A stretch of 64,000 bases of DNA from Pseudoalteromonas sp. H105 (GTDB lineage Bacteria > Pseudomonadota > Gammaproteobacteria > Enterobacterales > Alteromonadaceae), in contig NZ_LOFH01000012.1 of assembly GCF_001469215.1 (NCBI RefSeq), forward strand, positions 1-64,000, given 5' to 3'. Each line of letters opens with the position of its first letter. Positions within the stretch are counted from its first letter, which is position 1. Shown one piece after another: positions 6,932 to 17,280 of this stretch. The notes below the pieces were generated by a model. The model was not told where the DNA came from. It saw nothing but the letters and a program-made list of their open reading frames with translations, and searched no databases. Made by a program: the position numbers and the translations under genes.

Positions 6932-8188
6932 TCACTTCATAGTAAGCAACTGCTTAGCTTTTAATAACTGTTGATCGGTTGGGTTATCACTAAACCACGC
7001 ACCGTTGCTGTTTCCTTGTTCAGTTTTTATTATAGCGACTTTATTTATTTGTGAAAGTGTTGATTTATTAATCGCTACATCAGGGGCAACCCCTATTCCG
7101 TCAATTGATTTTCCAGAAGGTGAAAAGTATTTAGCCGTTGTTAGTTTTAAAGCTGTATTACCGTTACCTAAGGGTATTAATGATTGTACCGAGCCTTTGC
7201 CATATGATTTATTGCCAACTAAAGTAGCTCGTTGGTTGTCTTTTAACGCTGCGGCAAGTATCTCGGCGGCTGATGCCGAGTTTTCATTGATCAATACAAC
7301 AATAGGGGAGCCATTTAAAATATCACCTGCACTGGCTTTATAGTGTTGGTTGGCATCATAAAAGCGTCCTTTTGTGGTGACAATTGTGCCATGCTGTAAG
7401 AACAAATCAGCAACGGCAACCGCACTTTGTAATGTACCACCTGGGTTATCACGTAAATCTAAGACAAGCCCTGTTAGTGTTTTACCATAGTTATTTTCAA
7501 GTTGTGCAAGCTGGCGCGAAACATCGTGTAATGTGTGGTTGCTAAAGCTTTTAATCGCCATATAACCCACACCATAGTCATACAATGCGCTTTTCACGCT
7601 TTCAATGTTAATCTCTCTTCGGGTGAGTGCAAAGCTAAGAGGTTGCAGAATATTGTTGCGCTTGATGCTTAACTGCACTGTCGCTGATTCACTCTTTAAA
7701 ATCATATTTGCGACTTGGCTTATATCTTTATTGGCAACCGGTTGATTATTGATAGCAAGAAGAATGTCATTTTGTTTGATACCTGCGCTATGGGCAGGGG
7801 AATTGTTTAGTGCATTAATGATGACAATTTGGTCGTCTTTGGCTTGTACTTCAATACCTAAACCTGTGTATCGGCCATTAGTGCTATTAAATAGGGCGTC
7901 TAGTTCACTTTCATCAAGGTATTTTGAGTAGGGATCAAGTTGATTTAACAGTGTTTCGAATTGATGTTTATCATTAAAGCTACTTTGCAGGGAAAGATCT
8001 TCCACATAGTAAGCATGAATATTAAATAGAATTTCGTGTTGCTGTTGTTTCTTTAGCTCATGGATAGAAGTAACGGCAAAGCCGTTTAGGCTAAAGCATA
8101 TAAAAAACATTACCATTAAACATTTGATGGTATTGTTGCTGGCTAAACAATTGGTTAGACGATCAATAATTGTGTGTGTTGTTGGCAT
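6932..8188 (-). CDS. S41 family C-terminal processing peptidase
   Basis: Periplasmic or membrane-anchored serine protease of the CtpA family, 418 residues. A hydrophobic segment (about 24-39, MVMFFICFSLNGFAV) serves as signal or anchor. A PDZ domain follows (about 95-180, with GLGIEVQAKDDQIVIINAL), then the S41 catalytic core with the Ser-containing NENSASAAEI and Lys-containing GNKSYGKGSVQ, the expected Ser-Lys dyad. An alternative start at residue 25 would give a tighter signal peptide; I kept the ATG behind GGGGAGCAG. It is cotranscribed with gpmI and envC. In related families CtpA proteases trim cell wall hydrolases or lipoproteins; the substrate here is unknown. Confidence 0.9.
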   Translation of the reverse strand: MPTTHTIIDRLTNCLASNNTIKCLMVMFFICFSLNGFAVTSIHELKKQQQHEILFNIHAYYVEDLSLQSSFNDKHQFETLLNQLDPYSKYLDESELDALFNSTNGRYTGLGIEVQAKDDQIVIINALNNSPAHSAGIKQNDILLAINNQPVANKDISQVANMILKSESATVQLSIKRNNILQPLSFALTRREINIESVKSALYDYGVGYMAIKSFSNHTLHDVSRQLAQLENNYGKTLTGLVLDLRDNPGGTLQSAVAVADLFLQHGTIVTTKGRFYDANQHYKASAGDILNGSPIVVLINENSASAAEILAAALKDNQRATLVGNKSYGKGSVQSLIPLGNGNTALKLTTAKYFSPSGKSIDGIGVAPDVAINKSTLSQINKVAIIKTEQGNSNGAWFSDNPTDQQLLKAKQLLTMK

Positions 8189-8225
8189 CAGCTGCTCCCC
8201 ATTGGGTGCAGCACTGTTTAGTCAA

Positions 8226-9365
8226 TTAAATGCGTCTGCACCATTTTACAGGATTTACTGCGCGTCCTTTGTGGCGTAATTCAAAGTATAGACCAGAATT
8301 TGCTTGTCCGCCGCTTTGCCCAACTAAAGCTATAATATCGCCTTTACGTACTGTGTCGCCCACATCTTTGAGTAGAGTTTGTGTATGACCATACAGGCTC
8401 ATAAACCCTTCACCATGATCTACTACAATCACCCAGCCGTAGCCTTTAAGCCAATCGGCATATACAACTTGCCCGTTATGAATACTGCTTACTTGACTGC
8501 CTTCATTAGCGCTTATTAGAACTCCTTTCCAATCAATACCGCTATGCTTTCGCTGACCAAAGCGATGTGCAAGTTTACCTTTTGTTGGCCAATTTAAACG
8601 CCCTTTACTTGATTGTAAGCCAATCAGCTCAATGGTCTGATTTTTCTCTTTTTCGAGCTCTTGTAAGGTGGTAACAAGGGTTTTTTCGTTTTCTTTTAAA
8701 TAGTTTATGGCGCCTTTAGTCGAATCAAGTTTCGCTTTTAATTCGCTAATATTATTCTTACGTTGTTTTTGCGCATCAACCAATGCTTGGTGTCGAGATT
8801 TTTGCTCTTGGTGTAATGCGACAAGGTGTTTTTTAGATTGTTCAAGTTCGGTTTGAACTGCTTCTATCTCAACCATTAACGCTTTTAATTCTTCTATTTG
8901 CTCGATGCGGGCTTTGTTAAGGTAGTTGTAGTAACTAAGGGTGCGTTCTACTTGTGCCGTGTTTTGCTGATTTAGGAGCATCTTTGCGTAGTCATTACCG
9001 CCTGACATATACGCACTTTTTAGTTGTGCAGCGAGTACGCGTTGTAGATTTTGTTGTTGTTGTTTTAATTTATTAGCTTGGCGTTGCTGTTTAGCTTGCT
9101 GTGCTTCGGTATCTTTAATCGATTGTTTTGCAATCGAGAGTGCCTTTGCATTCTTCGCTATGTTTAGTTCATATGCTTTTAAGGATTGTTGTAGTTTTGC
9201 AATGTCTTTGCGTTGTGCTGCTAATTCGGCTTCACTTTTCTTTAACGCATTTTGAATTTCAGAGAGGTCTTTTTTAGTACGGTCTTCATTCGCTATTGCC
9301 GGGGCAATAGCGAATGAAGTAAGTATTAACAGACTAATAATAAACAGGTTAACACTTTTTAGCAT
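8226..9365 (-). CDS. envC: Murein hydrolase activator EnvC
   Basis: Periplasmic activator of the amidases AmiA and AmiB at the septum, recruited by FtsEX. It is 379 residues: a signal peptide (about 1-25, cleavage after IANA is plausible), a long Gln/Lys-rich coiled coil (about 27-250), then a LytM (M23) domain. The LytM domain keeps HSGIDW but has SGLYFELR where active peptidases have an HxH motif. It is therefore a degenerate, non-catalytic LytM as in E. coli EnvC. The gene lies 3 bp after gpmI. ftsE and ftsX, its functional partners, are 6 kb away. Confidence 0.95.
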   Translation of the reverse strand: MLKSVNLFIISLLILTSFAIAPAIANEDRTKKDLSEIQNALKKSEAELAAQRKDIAKLQQSLKAYELNIAKNAKALSIAKQSIKDTEAQQAKQQRQANKLKQQQQNLQRVLAAQLKSAYMSGGNDYAKMLLNQQNTAQVERTLSYYNYLNKARIEQIEELKALMVEIEAVQTELEQSKKHLVALHQEQKSRHQALVDAQKQRKNNISELKAKLDSTKGAINYLKENEKTLVTTLQELEKEKNQTIELIGLQSSKGRLNWPTKGKLAHRFGQRKHSGIDWKGVLISANEGSQVSSIHNGQVVYADWLKGYGWVIVVDHGEGFMSLYGHTQTLLKDVGDTVRKGDIIALVGQSGGQANSGLYFELRHKGRAVNPVKWCRRI

Positions 9366-9368
9366 GAT

Positions 9369-10913
9369 TTATTTCAATGTCATGATAGGTGTGCCAGTCA
9401 TTTCGCTAGGCTGTTCCATGCCCATTAGGTGTAGCATCGTTGGCGCTACGTCACTCAGTGCTTTACCATCACTTGGAGTGGCGTCACGGCCAATATAAAT
9501 GAAGGGAACAGGCTCGCTGGTATGTGCTGTATGTGCTTGCCCTGTTTTTGGGTTTGCCATTTGCTCTGCGTTACCATGATCTGCGGTAATAAGTGCTTCA
9601 CCACCAAATTCATCAAGCGCAGCTATTACACGGCCAATACAAGTATCAACCGCCTCACAGGCTTTTACAGCGGCTTCAAATACGCCTGAGTGACCAACCA
9701 TATCGCCGTTAGGGTAGTTACAAATAATGGCGTCGTATTGCCCACTTTTAATTGCATTGACCAGTTTGTCCGTGAGCATTTCTGAGTTCATCTCAGGTTG
9801 CAGGTCGTAGGTTGCAACTTGTGGCGATGGAATTAACTCGCGTGTTTCACCTGCAAACTCGTTTTCACGGCCACCACTAAAAAAGAAGGTCACGTGTGCG
9901 TATTTTTCTGTTTCAGAAATACGCAGTTGAGTTTTATCGTGCTTCTCGAACCACTCACCTAATACATTAACAAGTGGCTCTGGGGCAAATGCAGCAGGTG
10001 CATCAATGTCAGCGGCATATTCTGTTAGCATAACAAAGCCGCTTAGTTGAGGGGCTTTTTTCTTGGTAAAGCCATCAAAATCGGCATCAACAAAGGCACG
10101 TGTCATCTCGCGGGCGCGGTCGGCTCTAAAGTTTAAGAATATAACTGTATCGCCATCATTGATTTGCACTGCATTTTGATTTTCGGTTGCAATTGTTGTT
10201 GCAGCAACAAACTCATCGTTTTCGTCACGCTCATATGCCGCAGCAAGTGCGTCAACACCGTTAGCAAAATTGTACTGTGCAATGCCGCTAACCATTAAGT
10301 CATACGCTTGCTCAACACGATTCCAGCGGTTGTCGCGGTCCATTGCATAATAACGACCAACGATAGAGGCTAAGCGACCGCAGTTTAACTCGCTAAATAA
10401 CGTTTCTATTCGTTCAATTGAGGCTTGGGCACTGCGTGGTGGTGTGTCACGGCCATCTAAAAATGCATGAAAATAGACCTCTTTCGCACCACGCTTTGCT
10501 GCCATTTTGATTGCAGCAACAATGTGGTCTTCATGACTATGAACGCCGCCTGGGCTCAAAAGACCCATTAAATGCACAGCTTTACCTGCGTTTACTGCTT
10601 TGTCGATATTTTCAACAAGCGTTGGGTTGTGCTCAAACTCACCGTCGTCAATTGATTTGGTAATGCGGGTGAAGTCTTGATAAACAATACGCCCAGCACC
10701 TAGGTTGACGTGACCCACTTCAGAGTTACCCATTTGACCATCAGGTAGACCAACATCTAAACCAGACCCAGAAATTAATGTATGTGGGCGTGTTGCCCAA
10801 AGCTCATCCAATACCGGCGTGTTTGCCGCTAAAATGGCGTTGCTTTGAGTGTCTTCACGGTATCCCCACCCATCTAAGATCATTAATACGAGAGGTTTTT
10901 TATGTGGTGTCAT
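9369..10913 (-). CDS. gpmI: 2,3-bisphosphoglycerate-independent phosphoglycerate mutase
   Basis: Glycolytic and gluconeogenic interconversion of 3- and 2-phosphoglycerate with two Mn ions. The protein is 514 residues from the chosen ATG at 10913, which has AGGAG 8 bp upstream. A longer frame from 10934 exists but would place that Shine-Dalgarno inside the gene. Motifs include [12 protein letters not shown] at the N-terminus, the phospho-Ser site [26 protein letters not shown], and the C-terminal metal ligands in NGDMVGHSG and ADHGNAE. First gene of the gpmI-envC-S41-yibQ unit. Confidence 0.97.
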   Translation of the reverse strand: MTPHKKPLVLMILDGWGYREDTQSNAILAANTPVLDELWATRPHTLISGSGLDVGLPDGQMGNSEVGHVNLGAGRIVYQDFTRITKSIDDGEFEHNPTLVENIDKAVNAGKAVHLMGLLSPGGVHSHEDHIVAAIKMAAKRGAKEVYFHAFLDGRDTPPRSAQASIERIETLFSELNCGRLASIVGRYYAMDRDNRWNRVEQAYDLMVSGIAQYNFANGVDALAAAYERDENDEFVAATTIATENQNAVQINDGDTVIFLNFRADRAREMTRAFVDADFDGFTKKKAPQLSGFVMLTEYAADIDAPAAFAPEPLVNVLGEWFEKHDKTQLRISETEKYAHVTFFFSGGRENEFAGETRELIPSPQVATYDLQPEMNSEMLTDKLVNAIKSGQYDAIICNYPNGDMVGHSGVFEAAVKACEAVDTCIGRVIAALDEFGGEALITADHGNAEQMANPKTGQAHTAHTSEPVPFIYIGRDATPSDGKALSDVAPTMLHLMGMEQPSEMTGTPIMTLK

Positions 10914-11116
10914 TATAGCTCCTGAAATATGCAACCTGTTGGATGCTTAGCATACCGTGTTTTTGCTTGTGGATCAGCATTCAAATCAGGATATTAAAAT
11001 ATTTCACTCTCTGGTAATTTTTCATCAAGCACGTATACTTGCGAGGCTAGATTATAGCCCTGTTATTAATAACCCTAGCGCCTTTGGCGCGGGACAATTT
11101 TCATAGTGGAAGTCGC

Positions 11117-11548
11117 ATGGAACAATATATTGAATTTATCGGAAATCATCCGATTTTAAGTTTAGCGTGGGTCGCTTTAGTTGCGCTAATTGTGGGTGGG
11201 TGGTTTAAAAGTAAATTTTCAGCAATCCGTCAAATAAACCCGCAACAGTTAACGTTATTGATTAATCGTGAGGACGGCTTAGTTGTTGATATACGAGCAC
11301 AAAAAGAATTTAATAATGGCCGCGTTGCGGGCGCAGAGCATTTAAATCCTGAAAAAGCCAAACAATCTGACTTTTCAAGCCTTGAAAAGCATAAGAGCAA
11401 ACCCATTATATTAGTATGTACAACAGGCATGACTGCCTCAGGTATTGCAACAGCGATGCATAAAGCTGGGTTTGAGTCGGTTTATGTATTATCAGGTGGT
11501 ATGGGCGCATGGCAAAATGCAGGCCTACCAACCACAACAGGCCGTTAA
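11117..11548 (+). CDS. yibN: Membrane-anchored rhodanese-like protein (YibN type)
   Basis: A 143-residue protein with one N-terminal membrane segment (about 13-30, HPILSLAWVALVALIVGGW) and a cytoplasmic rhodanese domain. The putative catalytic Cys lies in VCTTGMTASG. The ATG at 11117 follows GTGGAAG; a TTG further upstream (11084) is in frame but lacks support and family similarity. The order yibN-grxC-secB-gpsA is that of E. coli. Rhodanese domains transfer sulfur, but the real substrate of YibN is not settled. Confidence 0.92.
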   Translation: MEQYIEFIGNHPILSLAWVALVALIVGGWFKSKFSAIRQINPQQLTLLINREDGLVVDIRAQKEFNNGRVAGAEHLNPEKAKQSDFSSLEKHKSKPIILVCTTGMTASGIATAMHKAGFESVYVLSGGMGAWQNAGLPTTTGR

Positions 11549-11579
11549 TTTTATTTAGCGGGTCGATAGAGGAATTAGT

Positions 11580-11837
11580 ATGAGTAATGTTGTTCTTTAC
11601 ACCAAAGCGTATTGCCCTTTCTGTCAACGTGCTTTGGCACTGCTTGAAAGTAAAGGCGTCGCGTTTAAAAATATTGATATTGGTGTACAGCCTGAGCTTC
11701 GCGCTGAAATGATAAAAAAAGCAGGTGGCGCGAGCACAGTACCGCAGATCTTTATTAATGATGAACATATCGGCGGTTGTGACGACATGATGGATATTGA
11801 GGCTCAAGGCAAACTTGATGCTAAATTAAGCGCTTAA
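11580..11837 (+). CDS. grxC: Glutaredoxin 3
   Basis: Small cytoplasmic thiol-disulfide oxidoreductase of 85 residues, using glutathione. The redox motif CPFC is at 12-15 in KAYCPFCQRA. The glutathione-binding segments STVPQIFI and GGCDDM are present. AGAGGAATT precedes the ATG. It lies 31 bp after yibN and upstream of secB. Confidence 0.95.
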   Translation: MSNVVLYTKAYCPFCQRALALLESKGVAFKNIDIGVQPELRAEMIKKAGGASTVPQIFINDEHIGGCDDMMDIEAQGKLDAKLSA

Positions 11838-11886
11838 AAATTAATTAACGTATTTATTATAAAAACGATTAAAGTTAGGAATTACA

Positions 11887-12372
11887 ATGAACGAAGAAAA
11901 TCAAAACGTAGCAGCTCAAGAATCTGGCGCACAATTTAGCATTCAACGTATTTACACAAAAGATGTGTCTTTTGAAACACCAAACTCGCCTGCTATTTTT
12001 CAAAAAGAGTGGACACCTGAAGTTAAACTAGACCTTGATACACGTTCTAACAAATTAGACGAAGGCCTGTTTGAAGTCGTGCTAGCATTGACTGTAACAG
12101 CTTCAATTGGTGACGAAACTGCGTTTTTATGTGAAATTCAGCAAGCAGGTATTTTTACTGTAGGCGACGTTGAAGAAGTACAACTTGCTCATATGCTAGG
12201 TGCTTTTTGCCCTAATGTTTTATTTCCGTATGCACGTGAAGCGGTGTCTAACTTGGTTAATCGTGGTACGTTCCCTCAGCTTAACCTTGCACCTGTTAAC
12301 TTTGATGCTTTGTTTGCACAGTACATGCAGCAGCGTGCAGCACAAGCTGATCAGGCAACTGCAGACGCATAA
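11887..12372 (+). CDS. secB: Protein-export chaperone SecB
   Basis: Tetrameric cytosolic chaperone that holds pre-proteins unfolded and delivers them to SecA. It is 161 residues, near the E. coli length. The N-terminal region contains [19 protein letters not shown] and the C-terminal part has [11 protein letters not shown], both family hallmarks. A TTAGGAATTAC Shine-Dalgarno precedes the start. gpsA begins 3 bp after its stop. Confidence 0.97.
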   Translation: MNEENQNVAAQESGAQFSIQRIYTKDVSFETPNSPAIFQKEWTPEVKLDLDTRSNKLDEGLFEVVLALTVTASIGDETAFLCEIQQAGIFTVGDVEEVQLAHMLGAFCPNVLFPYAREAVSNLVNRGTFPQLNLAPVNFDALFAQYMQQRAAQADQATADA

Positions 12373-12375
12373 TTT

Positions 12376-13383
12376 ATGAGTACAGCAAATTCAGCTGTTA
12401 CTGTATTAGGGGCGGGGTCTTATGGCACCGCCCTTGCTATTTGTTTAGCCCGAAATGGTCATCAAGTGACACTTTGGGGTCGCAATAGCGATGACGTTGC
12501 CACGCTTTCAGCTGAGCGGAAGAATCAACGTTACTTACCCGATGTTACCTTTCCTGACACACTTCGCCTTGAGTCTGATTTACACAGTGCCGTTGGTGAC
12601 AGTCAAATAATTTTGGTGGTTGTGCCAAGCCATGCATTTGGCGACACATTACAACAGATTAAGCCATCTTTACGTGACGGTGCCGAAGTTGCTTGGGCTA
12701 CAAAAGGCCTCGAGCCAAATACTGGGCGTTTATTACAAGAAGTTGCACAACAAGAGTTGGGTGATGATGTGCCACTTGCTGTTGTATCAGGTCCTACTTT
12801 TGCGAAAGAAATGGCGATGGGTTTACCAACGGCTATTTCAGTGTCTTCCACATCAACGACGTTTGCTAAGCAATTAGCTGACTTACTACATTGCGGGCGC
12901 TCCTTTAGGGTTTATAACAATAACGACTTTATTGGTATACAGCTTGGTGGTGCGGTTAAGAATGTAATTGCGATTGGTGCTGGAATGTCTGATGGCTTTG
13001 GTTTTGGCGCGAATGCGCGAACAGCTCTCATTACACGTGGTTTGGCTGAGCTTTGCCGTTTAGGGTGTGCACTTGGCGCAAAGTCAGAAACCTTTATGGG
13101 CATGGCTGGTCTTGGAGATTTAATTCTAACCTGTACAGACAATCAATCTCGTAATCGCCGCTTTGGTTTAGCGTTAGGCGGAGGTAAAGGGGTGGATGCT
13201 GCTATCGAGTCAATAGGGCAGGTTGTTGAAGGTTATCGTAATACCAAAGAAGTGTATTTACTTGCCCAGCGTACGGGGATTGAAATGCCCATTACAGAAC
13301 AAATTTATCAAGTCCTTTATGAGAATAAAGACGTGAAAGAAGCAGCCATGGCATTATTAGGCCGAGAGCAAAAGTCTGAATAG
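12376..13383 (+). CDS. gpsA: Glycerol-3-phosphate dehydrogenase [NAD(P)+]
   Basis: Makes sn-glycerol 3-phosphate from dihydroxyacetone phosphate for phospholipid synthesis. It is 335 residues. The dinucleotide-binding motif is [11 protein letters not shown] (11-21). Further conserved blocks are [34 protein letters not shown] and [12 protein letters not shown]. It is tightly linked to secB (3 bp). A bidirectional terminator lies between it and the convergent trmL. Confidence 0.97.
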   Translation: MSTANSAVTVLGAGSYGTALAICLARNGHQVTLWGRNSDDVATLSAERKNQRYLPDVTFPDTLRLESDLHSAVGDSQIILVVVPSHAFGDTLQQIKPSLRDGAEVAWATKGLEPNTGRLLQEVAQQELGDDVPLAVVSGPTFAKEMAMGLPTAISVSSTSTTFAKQLADLLHCGRSFRVYNNNDFIGIQLGGAVKNVIAIGAGMSDGFGFGANARTALITRGLAELCRLGCALGAKSETFMGMAGLGDLILTCTDNQSRNRRFGLALGGGKGVDAAIESIGQVVEGYRNTKEVYLLAQRTGIEMPITEQIYQVLYENKDVKEAAMALLGREQKSE

Positions 13384-13402
13384 TATTTAGTTCTTAAAAG
13401 CC

Positions 13403-13430
13403 AAAAGCGCGATTTTATATCGCGCTTTTT
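13403..13430. terminator. Bidirectional terminator between gpsA and trmL
   Basis: Arms AAAAGCGCGAT (13403-13413) and ATCGCGCTTTT (13419-13429) form an 11-bp perfect stem with a 5-nt loop. A-tract and T-tract flanks would serve both convergent genes. Confidence 0.88.
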
Positions 13431-13464
13431 TAATCTATAGAGAAAGGCGGTTATAAGCAACACG

Positions 13465-13929
13465 TTATTCTGCGTTAGGAAATCCAAGCTGGCGCCATGA
13501 TTCATACACAAATACAGCTACCGCATTAGATAGATTCATACTGCGACTATCTGCTTGCATAGGAATACGCACGCGTTGCTCATTGGGTAATGCTTGGATC
13601 ATTTCATCAGGCAAACCTCGAGTCTCAGGACCAAATACTAAGCTGTCACCCGCTTCATATTTGGCTTGATGATGGAACTGACTGCCCTTCGTGGTGCAAG
13701 CGTACACTTTTTTAGGTTTGCACTTTTCTAAGTAAGCTTCAAATGAGGCGTGACGCTGCACATTGCTAAACTCATGATAGTCTAAGCCCGCTCTTTTAAC
13801 GCGTTTATCATCCCACTCGAAACCCAGTGGTTCAATTAGGTGAAGTGCAAACCCAGTGTTAGCACACAGGCGTATAATATTACCGGTATTAGGCGGAATT
13901 TCAGGTTGGTATAAAACGATATCGAGCAT
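13465..13929 (-). CDS. trmL: tRNA (cytidine(34)-2'-O)-methyltransferase TrmL
   Basis: SPOUT-class methyltransferase that 2'-O-methylates the wobble base of certain leucine tRNAs. The protein is 154 residues. The N-terminus [21 protein letters not shown] is typical, as are [11 protein letters not shown] and the knot-forming [17 protein letters not shown]. It is convergent with gpsA; in E. coli gpsA and trmL are also near each other, separated by cysE, which is absent here. Confidence 0.95.
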   Translation of the reverse strand: MLDIVLYQPEIPPNTGNIIRLCANTGFALHLIEPLGFEWDDKRVKRAGLDYHEFSNVQRHASFEAYLEKCKPKKVYACTTKGSQFHHQAKYEAGDSLVFGPETRGLPDEMIQALPNEQRVRIPMQADSRSMNLSNAVAVFVYESWRQLGFPNAE

Positions 13930-14036
13930 GAATGTGCCTTATTAGAAACTAATTTTTACTCATGTGAGTATACACTAAACGTTTCAAAAAAATGATATAC
14001 TCTGACTATAAGAGCAGCTTACGTATAGGTAAAAAA

Positions 14037-14945
14037 GTGCATAATCGCAGTTATGAATTTTGGGTGAAAACGGCCAGTGTAGTAACTATGGTTATGGTTA
14101 GCCTAATGATTGCCACCAAATGTTGGGCATGGTTAGCGTCAGGCTCAGCGTCTATGCTTGGCTCTCTTACTGATTCATTAATGGATATTACCGCCTCTGC
14201 AATGAGCTTTTTAGTGTTGGGTTATGCGCTTCGCCCTGCTGATGATGATCATCGTTTTGGTCATGGTAAAGCGGAGGCGTTAGCGGGGCTAGGGCAAGCT
14301 GCATTTATTGCAGGATCGGGGTGTTTACTTGCATTTCACGGCATTGAACGCTTATTTAACCCCGTTGAATTAAGTCATTCAATGCTCGGGGTTTGGGTAA
14401 GTGCATTTGCAATTTTGTGTACGCTCGTGGTGGTGTTTGTACAAACTAAAGTGATTAACCACACTGATTCAATTGCTATAAAAGCCGATTCGGTTCACTA
14501 CAAAGGCGACCTTATCTTAAATGCTGCCGTCTTAGTTGCCATTTTATTAGCGGGAAATGGCGTGCAGTATGCAGATCCCATTTTCGCGATTGGTGTTGCA
14601 GGGTACCTGCTTTATAACAGTTGGGATATTGCACGGCAAAGCGCGGATCACTTAATGGATAAAGAGCTGCCAGATGATGAAAAAGCTCAGATAGTTGACA
14701 TTGCAAACAGCCACAATGACGTTTTTGGTGTGCACGATGTTCGCACTCGTCAAGGCGGAAAAGTGAAGTTTATCCAAATGCATTTAGAGCTTGAAGACAC
14801 ACTCCCACTTATCCGAGCACACTATGTAGCTGATGAAGTTGTTGATATGATTCAGCAGCAATTTGAGTGTGAAATGGATATCCTCATTCACCAAGATCCT
14901 TTATCGTTAAGTCAGGCTCAAGTAAGTGAGCGACAAAATTCGTAA
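14037..14945 (+). CDS. fieF: Cation-efflux (CDF) transporter FieF-like
   Basis: Inner-membrane divalent cation/proton antiporter for Fe(II) and Zn(II), 302 residues. Six membrane segments are followed by a cytoplasmic domain. Metal-site motifs TDSLMDI and the DDDHRFGHGKAE block are present. I chose the GTG at 14037, which has AGGT 7-8 bp upstream and gives the usual family N-terminus. The in-frame ATG at 13992 has no Shine-Dalgarno. Its 3' end overlaps the convergent hydrolase gene by 28 bp. In E. coli fieF lies beside cpxP, and a Cpx system is 3 kb away here. Confidence 0.92.
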   Translation: MHNRSYEFWVKTASVVTMVMVSLMIATKCWAWLASGSASMLGSLTDSLMDITASAMSFLVLGYALRPADDDHRFGHGKAEALAGLGQAAFIAGSGCLLAFHGIERLFNPVELSHSMLGVWVSAFAILCTLVVVFVQTKVINHTDSIAIKADSVHYKGDLILNAAVLVAILLAGNGVQYADPIFAIGVAGYLLYNSWDIARQSADHLMDKELPDDEKAQIVDIANSHNDVFGVHDVRTRQGGKVKFIQMHLELEDTLPLIRAHYVADEVVDMIQQQFECEMDILIHQDPLSLSQAQVSERQNS

Positions 14946-15862
14946 AACCGAGTGAGCACGGCCTTGCGAATACTATCTTGCTCAAATAGAAGTTCATGTT
15001 TAGCATCGGTAAAGGTTTCTAAAGTCGCACTCTTCTGTAAGTGAGTGATGGTGTGTTGGGCTGTGTTATCAACCACAGTATCTAACTGCGCGCTGGCAAT
15101 AAACATGGGTATAGCGAGTCTGGATGATTGGGCTTGTTTAATGAATTGAAAGGCTGCATTTAGCCAGCCATAAGTCACACCGCCTAACTGTACGCTCGGC
15201 TCTTGCTGGTAAATTTGTCTAAATAATTGGTAGCGAACTTCGCTGCTAGTTAATGTGTTTAGGGCAAACGGTTCTGGTTTGTAGTCGCCCTGTCCGAAAG
15301 CGTATAGCTTATTTAAACCAATTAAACATGCCATACTGGCGACTAATTTAGCGATAGGTTTTGGTGTGCCTTTGGTGTATATATCAAACATAGGGGCAGA
15401 TAAAAAAACACCGCTGTAGTTATGCTCAAATCGGGTTAAATAATCAAATGCAATTGCCCCACCCATGGAGTGGCCAAGTATGATTTTTTTTCCTTGCCAT
15501 TGTTTATTAACGATTGTTGAGTCAAATAAGGCTAAGTCGTGTGCATAATCAGAAAATACATTCACAAAGCCTTTGTGAATGTTCTTTAACGACCTATAAG
15601 AACGCCCTTGCCCTTGATGGTCTAGAATAAATACAGCGTAGTTGTTTTTGTATAACTCCCACATTAACTCTCTGTACTTATCTAGCCCTTCAATGCGCCC
15701 TGAACTAATCAGTATTGCGGTATGGGCTTGCTTAGGAATAGCATAACCATAGTACAAACCACCATTAGGGGTTGATAGATGTTGCTTGGTCACATGGTGA
15801 GTAAAAAAATCATTAATGTGTGTTTGGTGCTCAAGAAGCGCCTGCTCAGAACTGTAAAACAT
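14918..15862 (-). CDS. Alpha/beta hydrolase, lysophospholipase (PldB) type
   Basis: A 314-residue serine hydrolase of the monoacylglycerol lipase and lysophospholipase group. The nucleophile elbow is GHSMGG, the acid is probably the Asp in ASAQLDTVVDN and the base the His in DAKHELLFEQD. SSGRIEGLDKYRELMWELY and LDHQGQGRS match the PldB-like pattern. No signal peptide is visible. It starts 2 bp after cpxA stops, so it is likely cotranscribed with the Cpx two-component genes. A link to envelope lipid stress is inference from that position. Confidence 0.85.
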   Translation of the reverse strand: MFYSSEQALLEHQTHINDFFTHHVTKQHLSTPNGGLYYGYAIPKQAHTAILISSGRIEGLDKYRELMWELYKNNYAVFILDHQGQGRSYRSLKNIHKGFVNVFSDYAHDLALFDSTIVNKQWQGKKIILGHSMGGAIAFDYLTRFEHNYSGVFLSAPMFDIYTKGTPKPIAKLVASMACLIGLNKLYAFGQGDYKPEPFALNTLTSSEVRYQLFRQIYQQEPSVQLGGVTYGWLNAAFQFIKQAQSSRLAIPMFIASAQLDTVVDNTAQHTITHLQKSATLETFTDAKHELLFEQDSIRKAVLTRFYEFCRSLT

Positions 15863-15864
15863 AA

Positions 15865-17280
15865 CTATAGCTGCTTGTTTATAGGTAAAACAATACGCAC
15901 ACTTAACCCACCCTGTGCTTGATTGTGAAGTGTTAAATGCCCTGCATGTGCTGTAATCGCATTTTTTGCTATCGCAAGGCCTAAACCTGTGCCACCACTG
16001 GTTCTGTCTCTGGCATCAGATTGTCTAAAAAACGGTTCACATAATCGGGCTAAATTGTGCGGCTCAACCCCAGGGCCATCATCGTTAATTTCTATATTAA
16101 TGGTGTCTGTTAATGAGAGTTTGATAAAAATTGAGTGTACTGCATATTTTATCGCATTACGCAGAATATTCTCAAGCGCACTGGCGAGTAAGCTTTCATC
16201 ACATTGTATATCAATGTCAAGCTGCCCTTCGACATGCAATGTTTTATTGCTTTGCTTAGCTTCAAATTGTGCATCATTTAATACATGTGTGATGATTACT
16301 TGCATAGATTGTTCATGTAATGAAAGAGGCTGGCTTTTTGCTTCTAATCGTGAAACCTGTAGTACGTCAGCAATCATCTTATCAAGCTGATTCGCTTCTT
16401 TTTCAATGCGCAGTAAATAGGTTTGATTTTGATCTTCAGCTTGCATTTGGGCAAGGCCTGTGGCCATTTTTAGGCGAGTAAGCGGGGAGCGAAGCTCATG
16501 AGAAATGTCAGCAAGTAATCGTTTTTGCGCCGCAATTAGTTGTTCAATTTGCGTCGCCATACTATTAAAATCACGCCCTAATATGCCTAGTTCATCCTGT
16601 CTGCCTGCATTAATGTTTGCACGGGCTGTCAGGTCACCTTGCGAAAGCTTATTCGCGGCTTGTTTTAAATGAGTGATAGGGGCTATTAAGTTTCGGCTAA
16701 AGACAAAACTAAGGGCTAATGAAGCAACAAAAGCAACGGCTATTTTTAGCCATGTAGGCATTAATTTTAAGCGGATAAAAAACGGAGGATGATTGTTTTC
16801 ATCTATTTCGTATAAATAAAATATGCCCTCAGGGAGGGTTGTTTTAATCGGCCCAAATGCCATAAAGTTTTCAGTAAAAATAGCTTGTGGAGCCATGGTT
16901 TTAGTAAAGTTTATTAGGCTCAAATCAACGTTATTTGCAGGAGGGCGGCTTGTGAGCGAGTTTTCTGATTGCTCTGAACTTAAGTAGAGCAGTTTACGTT
17001 TAGCTAGTCGCGGGTTCTGTAAAATATCGGTTGCGGTTCTATTATGTTTTAACGCAATTCGTTCAATACTTTTGGCCGTGTATTGTAAGTTTTTAAGCAC
17101 GGGGCCTTGTAGCTTTTCATTGCTAACTTGGTTGGTTGCAAGGTTACTTAAAAATACGAGTGAAGTGATAGTGCCAACTACAGTGAGCCAAAACCAAATA
17201 AATATTTTAAAAAACAAAAAATCTTTTGGATGTCTTATCCACGCAAAGCGCGCTGCTTTATTCTCCTTGGATAAAGACAT
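15865..17280 (-). CDS. cpxA: Envelope stress sensor histidine kinase, CpxA-like
   Basis: Membrane histidine kinase of 471 residues. Two membrane segments (about 24-48 and 175-195) enclose a periplasmic sensor domain. A HAMP domain follows, then the phosphoacceptor block LLADISHELRSPLTRL, and an ATPase domain with NILRNAIKYA, DDGPGV and GGTGLGLAI. The start at 17280 has GAGGGG upstream and overlaps the regulator by 23 bp; an upstream TTG frame is less likely. The CpxA assignment rests on its CpxR-like partner and the divergent cpxP. Confidence 0.87.
   Translation of the reverse strand: MSLSKENKAARFAWIRHPKDFLFFKIFIWFWLTVVGTITSLVFLSNLATNQVSNEKLQGPVLKNLQYTAKSIERIALKHNRTATDILQNPRLAKRKLLYLSSEQSENSLTSRPPANNVDLSLINFTKTMAPQAIFTENFMAFGPIKTTLPEGIFYLYEIDENNHPPFFIRLKLMPTWLKIAVAFVASLALSFVFSRNLIAPITHLKQAANKLSQGDLTARANINAGRQDELGILGRDFNSMATQIEQLIAAQKRLLADISHELRSPLTRLKMATGLAQMQAEDQNQTYLLRIEKEANQLDKMIADVLQVSRLEAKSQPLSLHEQSMQVIITHVLNDAQFEAKQSNKTLHVEGQLDIDIQCDESLLASALENILRNAIKYAVHSIFIKLSLTDTINIEINDDGPGVEPHNLARLCEPFFRQSDARDRTSGGTGLGLAIAKNAITAHAGHLTLHNQAQGGLSVRIVLPINKQL

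Noticed and set aside
10914..10934. Seven-residue N-terminal extension of gpmI
   Set aside because: The AGGAG ribosome site lies inside this extension and serves the ATG at 10913.
11406..11807. 133-codon minus-strand frame across yibN and grxC
   Set aside because: It spans two well-supported genes and their junction and shows no recognisable domain.
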